From Spodoptera frugiperda (taxonomy: Eukaryota > Arthropoda > Insecta > Lepidoptera > Noctuidae), in NCBI RefSeq assembly GCF_023101765.2, contig NC_064236.1, positions 13,666,993-13,730,992 on the forward strand: a stretch of 64,000 bases of DNA. The letters run 5' to 3'. The notes under the pieces are model-generated. The model searched no databases, had not been told where the DNA came from, and saw nothing but the letters and a program-made list of their open reading frames with translations. Positions 57,006-64,000 of this stretch are shown here, one piece after another (the stretch's first letter is position 1; each line of letters opens with the position of its first letter). A program made the translations under genes and the position numbers.

Positions 57006-57884
57006 TCTTACAAATATCATAGTTCATAGTCGATGTATGATATATATCTCTTTGTTTTACACGTGCCATCCCCGGCTCGAGTGCCCTCAATGAAATGGTC
57101 ACAAAGCTATTAGCCGCACAGTGTTGCGAGCGGGCGAGGTTCTAGAAATAGTACTCAAAGCCAATTACTGATCATTCCTAGATGCGTTTGAGTGCCGCCG
57201 TTGTACTATGTTTCTCAGTATAAATCACAAATAGTTTGGGATTAGGAGCAGATGAGTTTTATATGTCATATTTAATTACCAAAATGTAGTGAAAAACAAG
57301 TAGACATCCCAATTAGTTAAAAATAAGTATTATTGCGTTATAATTCCTTATTATTATAAAAAAAAATCAGCCCGATTACTTCAGATGAAAGAAGTAAACT
57401 TTAATTATAATTAGTTAAAGTTAAGAATGATGTAACTTCGAGAGTGTTATTGATTCTGCGGTCGGTGCGGTACTTATGTTGAAAATTCGATCACCGGTAG
57501 GGTTAAATTGTAATACTAGTAATAATAAAAAAAAACAATTATTTACAATTTTATTTTCTTTAAAATTAGGTCGTTAATATGATATAAAAAATCTACGCGA
57601 ATGGGAATTGAATACCTCGTCCGATTTTTTAGACGGTAACAGAGAGAAAAAAATAAATGGAAACTGATGGTTACGTTTACAAGATAGACGACTACATCTT
57701 ATAACCTCAACATATAAAGAAAGTGGTCTGAGGATTAGATTAGGCCCACATGCACAACAATCCTCAAATTCCTAATCCTTAAAAGGCCAGCAACGCATTT
57801 GTAACGTCTCTGGTGTTTTGGTTGTCCAAGCGCAGCGCCGATTGCTTACCATCACAATATTTACATTTATAAAAAAACTTCACA

Positions 57885-58025
57885 TCTATACCTGGAACAA
57901 CAATTTATAATAACGATAACAGACAGACAAATACATAACACAAAACATTTGTACGTACGAGAATCGAACTCGGGACACGGTGCGCTGTAGCCAGTTGCTC
58001 AGCAACAGCACTAACCCTGCAGTTA
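57885..58025 (-). repeat. tRNA-derived SINE, head region
   Basis: On the - strand, CAGTTGCTGAGCAAC...CCGAGTTCGATTCTCGT has a B-box-like GTTCGATTC. The body GTTATGTATTTGTCTGTCTG follows. Confidence 0.6.
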
Positions 58026-58982
58026 AAACAAATAAAACACAGTTATTACCGAACATAATTATGAAAACAAAACATATTATAATGATGCATAAGAGCTATT
58101 TTCCGTTGCGCTCGTGTATCAAAGTAACATCGTACCCTTGACCTATTTGATGTCAAGTTGGATTCAATTGAGTTGAATGCGGCGAGGTCTCGCCGGGCGA
58201 TGGCAGTGCAGCCGCTCATTGCCAAGGTTAAACACTTCTACCAGCCAGTTAATAGGATCGATTCGATGGAATGCCGCTTCGTGATCGATGGAGACATTTA
58301 TTTGTTTATTTATTCATTACAGTGTGATGATTTGTGATTGGGTACACTGCAATTGAATGCTTTTTAAGTAGCTTCTTACTTAATGATATCTTACCTAAGA
58401 ATCAGTTGTTAGTATGATGTAGATTTTTGATATAAGTCCTTTTGGACTCTGACAAATCTGGACAAATCTGAAACTCAATAGAGTTTCAGGTAAAAACCTA
58501 GATCGATAGAGATATTTCAGATTGAGCTTAAGTATTAGCTGCAATTTCAAGTGTTCGTCGTTATTTCGAGATTATAAAAGTTTTTCATTGAACGGAGTCA
58601 GGTATTTGGATTTAGAGTTGTTAGTTAGCGCTCGGAGCCGGGACCCCTGTACCTATTGCATTACACGGGTTTCATAGATAATTGACCCCTTCACGGAATA
58701 TGACGTTATGCATTTATTGGAACACCGCATTTCCTTGTTAGGAGAGGCGAGAAGTAACTACCTACCTATGTACCTACTCGTTTATTGTAGTGCGACATTC
58801 GTGTTTGTTATTTTATATCAATGCACCATGCATATAATAATATGTAATGTTTGTACATAGACTTGTTTACTGCCGTTGTTATTATCTAGCAATCATTATT
58901 TTTATTAGTTTTATGTTTGTAGATATTATATTTGTAAAACATGCTTCAATGAGTCTGATTTTTTTGATTTAATAATTTGACT

Positions 58983-59150
58983 GCACAGTTCATGCGGTGG
59001 CTTGGCAACTGGATGCTGTGTAATGGGTAGCGGGTTCGATTCCCACTTGGAGCAATTATTTGTGTAATCCACAAATTGTTGCTTCGGGTATGGGTGTCAT
59101 TTGTATGTTTGTGAACGCACCCACGACACTGGAGAAAATCTTAATCAACT
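58983..59150 (+). repeat. tRNA-derived SINE, family C
   Basis: GGCTTGGCAACTGGATGCTG, a perfect B-box GGTTCGATTCC at about 59033-59043, then CACAAATTGTTGCTTCGGGT and AACGCACCCACGACACTGGA. This is a widespread lepidopteran SINE pattern. Confidence 0.75.
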
Positions 59151-59504
59151 TTTTTTTAATGAAAATATGTATAGTGACTTGCGTTGTACAAGTTCAAAGG
59201 ACAGTAATAAACTGAGCTTCGAAGAATAGACACAATAGATGAATACGAATTTCTGGAATATTTTGTTCTTCTTTTGTGGGACAAGCTCGGCTTCCCATAA
59301 CTACTATATATGATATATGATATATATACAGCATCACAGAATATTTTTATTAACCGTACTGGTACCAACTCGCTTTAAAATCTAAGATAGACGACATCAA
59401 CAGAGTCGTGTCAATCATTGAGTCGTTGTCGCGCTGCACACGAGCTCAGTTATTATTTTGTTTGTAATCGATCTCTTCTCGGCCTCTTTTCACATGGACA
59501 AGGT

Positions 59505-59705
59505 TTGAGCATTAATCACCACGCTTGCTCAATTACAGGTTAGTGATTTCAAACCTCAACCCAGGTTTCCACACGATGTTTTCCTTCACCGTTTGACAGT
59601 GGTGTCTTGAAAAATGTCACATTGGTACTTGCCGTTTGGTAGGTTTCGTACTCGGATTCTTATTCCTCTCATGATAAGCGGCGGTGTGAAACCTACAGGT
59701 CACCT
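59505..59705 (+). repeat. Dispersed repeat, second copy of the 49440 family
   Basis: GAGCATTAATCACCACGCTT, CCCAGGTTTCCACACGATGT and CCTTCACCGTTTGACAGTGG are followed by GTTTCGTACTCGGATTC. It is longer and cleaner than the copy at 49440. Confidence 0.6.
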
Positions 59706-60401
59706 CGACACTTAATTGGTAATAGATTTATTTTTTTGCGCGGTGGACAATCGCCGTTGCGTCATATTAAACTTGGCCCGAAATAATCTCGTTCTTGGTG
59801 ACCGCGGCGGCGGCGGTGGACAAACGTCTTATGTGTCGAGTGGTCGCTCGGCGTGAAGGACTAGGGACTAGGGTTTAGCAGTGCTGACGACGATGATGAT
59901 TATAATATATGAATATTAATAATAAACTCAGCATATAACATAAATGCAGTGAATAATCACTGAAATGCATTAAATAAATTAATAGCAATTAACTTAACGA
60001 GTTACGTTGTAGTTAGTCAATATTGCGACCACTTCACCATTGTAGCTGGTAATTATAATTAATATAATTTTATGAACTTTCATTGGAATAGCAGAGTTTG
60101 AAACAAACAAACTTGCAAGGCTTCGCTTGCATCTGAGAAAGTTTCGCACTCGACCCGTACAGCGCAGCAGCTTAATAATTCACAATAATTACCGAATAAG
60201 GAAACTCGAAACTATTGGCTGCAACCTAAGCCTTGACCTATCTCCAGCGAACGACAGCGACTTACTCTGCAATTTCCAATATAAATTAATTATTTATTGT
60301 AAGAAGATTTTATAATATCTTTGGTTTTTTTAAATCCTTCTTAGTAATTTAATATTGAATCGTGCCCGATATTGGCAATAGATTTATCTTATATTACATC
60401 G

Positions 60402-60690
60402 ACTGCCTCGTTGGTCGAGTGGTCGTAAGTGCGACTGCCGGACAAGGGGTGTCGGGTTCAATTTCCGGGTCGGGCAAAGTATTAGTGGGCTTTTTCGAAA
60501 ATTTCTCAGTAGCAGCACGGAGTCTGGAATTGTGCCTAGTATATGGCAATAAGCTCACCCCCTATTATACGGGACTTATTACACAAATGGTGAAAACTGG
60601 GTGTACATTGTATAGCGGCATTACGTGCCGTAATGTGCACCTCTGCCTCCCCATTTGGAGATAAAATGCGTGACGTGACGTTGGCAGACG
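60402..60690 (+). repeat. tRNA-derived SINE, family B, near full length
   Basis: GCCTCGTTGGTCGAGTGGTC carries the A box. GGGTTCAATTTCC is a B-box-like match with one inserted T. GTGCACCTCTGCCTCCCCAT and GCGTGACGTGACGTT form the 3' end. It is the best reference copy here for the others at 7361, 46833, 56848 and 62618. Confidence 0.8.
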
Positions 60691-61451
60691 TCACCAGACA
60701 TGGTTCGACATCGGTCTTTAGGAAGTGGCCAAGATATTATGATGATGATAATCGCTAAAGAAGCTCTGATAATCATGAGATATTGAGCTACGAAACATCA
60801 AAATTATTTTACTATTTAATTTATATGTGCTACTCTGTTTACCTATCTAGGGATTAAATGAAGTACGGTACCGTAATAGAAGTTATAATTTAATTATGTA
60901 AAACTTTTGACATATAACTTCAACTTTCGTAGTAAAAGGCAAATCAGTGAATGAAGTTATTCACCTTTCTTGTTGCGTAGCAGTGCGTAGCGCTCTCAGG
61001 GTCGCGTAGCTGCGTAGCACTATAGAACCAGTCGAGTCTACGGGCGTAGCATCTCGTAGGCTGCGTAGGCCGGCCGTTTGCTCTTAAGTATAATACTTTT
61101 AATATTCTGCGAATTCCCATACTCGTCTGTAAATATTTATTACGTATTCCTGATATTTGTGTATTTTGTTGTGTTTGTATTATGTATCAGGAATAATATT
61201 TTCAGAATAAGAGTTCGCAAAGTATTAAAAGTACATCGAGCAGTTAAATAATAACGACTTAAATAAATTCTGTTTCTGATTATCTGGAATTAACTCAGAA
61301 ATTACGATACGTTTTTATTATTAATGAAATCAGATATAATAAATGGTACTATTATAACGTTGTATTTTGTAGATATTGCTTTTTATTTTCTGATAATAAA
61401 GATCCTTTTTTTTATTTTGTTTTATACTTATTCCAATTGTTTGGATGGCAT

Positions 61452-61485
61452 GTCTCTCTCTCTCTCTCTCTCTCCCTCTCTCTCA
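61452..61485. repeat. (TC)n microsatellite
   Basis: A run of TC units with one CC interruption, passing into ACACAT. Confidence 0.9.
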
Positions 61486-61745
61486 CACATACACACAATA
61501 TTTACGATATCGTGCTGTTTTAAAAATCTATAATCTGATCAAAACATATATTTTCCATAAACTCGTTCAGTACAACGATTACGCGAACATAAACGAGAAA
61601 ATAACTTTAATATTATAAAACACACACTCTAACAGTTCTCCCTGAAACGTAGTAGGAAAGTGTAGTAGGAACACAAAACATCCGGCAATTTTCCACTTCA
61701 GCATATCTATTACATAAAGGGGACGATACTATTTTTATACACTGA

Positions 61746-61800
61746 CTAGCTGTTGCCCGCGACTTTGTTCAAGTAGAACAATAACATCTGACAGAATTTG
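61746..61800 (-). repeat. Helitron-like 3' end, reverse orientation
   Basis: A|CTAGCTGTTGCCCGCGACTT. Read on the - strand it ends AGTCGCGGGCAACAGCTAG|T. The other end is not located. Confidence 0.45.
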
Positions 61801-61810
61801 GGTCATCTTT

Positions 61811-61942
61811 AAATAAAGTAGTCTAAGTTACTCCTTAGTAATTCAACTATCAGGTGCTGAAATAGCTGGACTTATTTTAACGGAACTTTTATTTGCTGAT
61901 AGTTGAATTACTAAGGAGTAACTTAGGCTACTTTTATTTTAA
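61811..61942. repeat. Long palindrome (MITE hairpin)
   Basis: AAATAAAGTAGTCTAAGTTA then CTCCTTAGTAATTCAACTAT at the left is matched in reverse at 61897-61940, giving arms of about 43 bases around a loop of about 42. Confidence 0.75.
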
Positions 61943-62617
61943 AAATAACCAAATCACGTACATACGTGACAGGCATTTATTGAATACCTTAGGTTATTTT
62001 AGGTAATTATAGTTATTACCCACCGAGCATAATGACCCACTTGTATACTCCATATTTTTATCCAAAATGCCAAACCCAATAATATCTACCCGGGAGTGAA
62101 ACCCGAAGCTAATTGTTCGACAAGTGCTCTTACCAACCACTTGACCAACGACCAACATCTTGTATCACAATAAATTAAACCTTGTAACAGAAAACCGTGA
62201 AGTTTTATTTTAATATAATAAACGAAATATTGTAAAAATATGAAAAGCACCTGCGAAGTGACAGCGAACGTTGATATCTTTTATTAAGCGAAACGTTCGG
62301 CTTTACATAGACAACCAAAATATTTACGAATTAAAAACGAATATACCATTTTTTTATCTATTTACACAGATTATTAATAGGGATATTGATAGTGAAACAA
62401 CCACATATATAGGTAGTGAACAACGTTAAAAAATGCTAGTAGAATATTTTTAGAAATAACAGTTTAATTGAAACAGTGCAAAAGATGCTTTTGATTTTAG
62501 GATTATAATAAGATTCCTAGATTCTTTAACATTATAAACGTACGTTTTTTATAGAACATTTTCATAGCAATTGGTACATTAAATCATCAAAGCCTTTGCT
62601 GTTCAATTCTTATTCAA

Positions 62618-62790
62618 CAGCGTTGTCTCGTTAAACGAGTGATCACAAACGCGACTGCAAAGTATCGAATTAATTAGGCTTCCAATTCGAAAATTTGGAA
62701 TCGAAACAATGCTGGGAATATTTCCGGTAGTGAAAAATTATTCTTACACTTAATATCTCGTGCTCTGCCTACCTCTTGAAAGATTAAAAA
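62618..62790 (+). repeat. Highly diverged family B SINE
   Basis: GTTGTCTCGTTAAACGAGTG and CACAAACGCGACTGC correspond to the SINE head. TTTCCGGTAGTG and TGCTCTGCCTACC correspond to its body. Confidence 0.45.
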
Positions 62791-62939
62791 CGTGATGTTT
62801 TATCTATAATACTACGAACCGAATTTTGATTGCGTTAACAAGTATGTCTTTTGCTTATCAGTCGTCAGCCTAGCGAATTTATTTCTTAAAGTTATTAAGC
62901 ATTTAAACTTAAACCGTACCGTTCTAAATACAGAGTTTA

Positions 62940-63222
62940 GAATTGCCGAATAATAAAAAAGGGGAAGATCAGCTGATTTTTATCGGATAGGGGACCGTTG
63001 ATCGATGCCTGTTTTATGACGTAACGTGTAAATAAATACGGGTGAGGGGTGATTTTCGAACACTTTTTTCGAGGAACGCGTTGCTTATTTTATCATTGTT
63101 TTATTTTGTTTTTAATATTTGATATGGGCTCTACAGGTGGATAATTATTTTACCTGTCGTTATGATGTGAGTGGGGGTTATTTTGGCAGTGTTCAGTGTT
63201 CAGTACTAAGTTCCAAGTTAGT
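62940..63222 (+). promoter_or_regulatory. Candidate promoter region
   Basis: It lies upstream of a possible short first exon and holds CAGCTGAT, TATCGGATAGG and TTATGACGTAACG (CRE/ATF-like), with GC rising to the right. There is no experimental support. No TATA-Inr pair is clearly spaced. Confidence 0.25.
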
Positions 63223-63256
63223 ATGGAGCCGGCCGCGCGCCGGTTGGCGGGAAACG
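63223..63256 (+). CDS. Possible tiny first coding exon
   Basis: ATGGAGCCGGCCGCGCGCCG opens a frame encoding MEPAARRLAGN and ends at G|GTGAGCG. The ATG context (TTAGTATGG) and donor are acceptable, but nothing downstream in the window confirms it. A non-coding reading is equally possible. Confidence 0.2.
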
Positions 63257-63714
63257 GTGAGCGTGGTGTCGATGTCTTCGCGACTCCGCGCCTGTTTTGA
63301 CTCGTTTTTAAGCCGCTTCTGTAAACATTCTACGGATTTTTATTGTTGATTCGTATTCTTTATATTATTGTATAATATAATATTGAATGAATGTCCACAG
63401 ATTGTTGTTGTTTAGGATGTAAATAAAAGAAATATAAAATGAAAATTCTATTTTTTGAATTTATTTGTTGATATTATTTGGATTATTTTTTTTATTTTAA
63501 CACTTGAAAATTTTTGTGGAGTTTTATTTTATAAAAATAATCAGTTATCAATTTATTTATGCTAGATTCGCGAATTTTTTGTACAAATTCGAGATTTTTG
63601 GATTTATAGTAAAATTTTTGCTGGATTATTTAGTTGTTGTGTCCACAGGTCGCAATAAATTGGTTGTATTTTATTGGAGGAGGTTGTGATGGAAGTTAGA
63701 GTTGTTTTTATTAT

Positions 63715-64000
63715 TAAAGCGGCGCTGTCCTGCGCAGTCCCGCGGCCGCCAGTGGCGCGGCGCGAGTGCGGTGGGCCGCGCCCTCCGGCCTGCGCTCTCT
63801 GCGTCCTGCCGTGTGGGACTCTGGTTTCTCTGAATTAGGGAAAAGTGTTATGAGGGGGAACTGTATTCGGCAGTTGTCTGCATTAGTAAATACCGCGCCT
63901 TAGGCATACTTTGACGATCGATAGGGGGAGGGATATAACCGCGCGTGCGTCCCGCGGTCACCCACCCGCGTGTCTACTCAGAACCGTCGCCGTTGTCGCA
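63715..64000. other. GC-rich block at the window's right edge
   Basis: Dense CpG (GCGGCCGCCAGTGGCGCGGC) in otherwise AT-rich DNA, with GGATATAACCGCG at about 63930. It may be the promoter or 5' UTR of a gene continuing beyond the window. No ORF is assigned. Confidence 0.35.

Noticed and set aside
58983..59150. Possible tRNA gene because of a perfect B box
   Set aside because: No cloverleaf can be completed, and the flanking body is shared with moth SINEs. The same applies to the heads at 46833 and 60402.

Overview
The window looks like nuclear DNA from a lepidopteran, probably a noctuid-type moth. It is AT-rich and its genes are intron-split. Intergenic and intronic DNA is packed with repeats typical of moths: tRNA-headed SINEs, a SINE ending in a 'gatgattt...ccctc' tail plus A-run, small Helitrons with A|TC...CTAG|T ends, TIR/foldback MITEs, RTE, CR1/jockey-type and R2-type LINEs, and a Ty3/gypsy remnant. 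There is no prokaryotic-style gene organisation, CRISPR array or rRNA.

Region 1 (1-5.85 kb): the last two coding exons of a TGF-beta/BMP type I receptor serine/threonine kinase on the + strand. An unusually long, AU-rich presumptive 3' UTR of about 4 kb follows.

Region 2 (5.85-8.86 kb): intergenic DNA with two SINEs, a MITE and the promoter side of the next gene.

Region 3 (8.86-29.7 kb): the nucleoporin Nup153 on the + strand. I read seven coding exons that join without a phase error into 1,432 residues. It has an N-terminal helix-like segment, conserved GSPFYPG and SSARR...EARRIP motifs, RanBP2-type zinc fingers, a long FG-repeat tail and a basic C-terminus. Its introns hold a 3.77-kb TIR transposon with a REL-endonuclease LINE nested inside it, a 654-bp TIR element, an RTE fragment, a nearly complete antisense LINE with an intact 957-codon ORF, and two MITEs/Helitron ends.

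Region 4 (29.7-35.2 kb): AT-rich intergenic DNA, with a hAT-like element and a second, truncated copy of the same REL-LINE family.

Region 5 (35.2-36.3 kb): an apparently intronless 356-codon gene on the - strand that resembles LEXM/CIMAP2, the ciliary microtubule-associated / lymphocyte expansion molecule family.

Region 6 (36.3-64 kb): no convincing protein-coding exon apart from a doubtful tiny first exon near 63.2 kb. Most of it is layered transposon debris: Helitrons, foldback elements, decayed reverse transcriptases, an R1-like LINE tail, a gypsy integrase remnant interrupted by a SINE, and SINEs. Two places look like the 5' ends of rightward transcripts: a non-coding exon ending in a consensus donor at 51.68 kb with a 27-bp tandem repeat, and a GC-rich block at 63.0-64.0 kb. 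The 3' part of the window may therefore be the upstream or first-intron territory of a gene that continues beyond it.

I found no convincing new defence or metabolic system. The most unusual structures are the TIR element with repeated TTTAAGCGAC subterminal motifs, the paired REL-LINE copies, and the nested foldback region at 38-40.5 kb.
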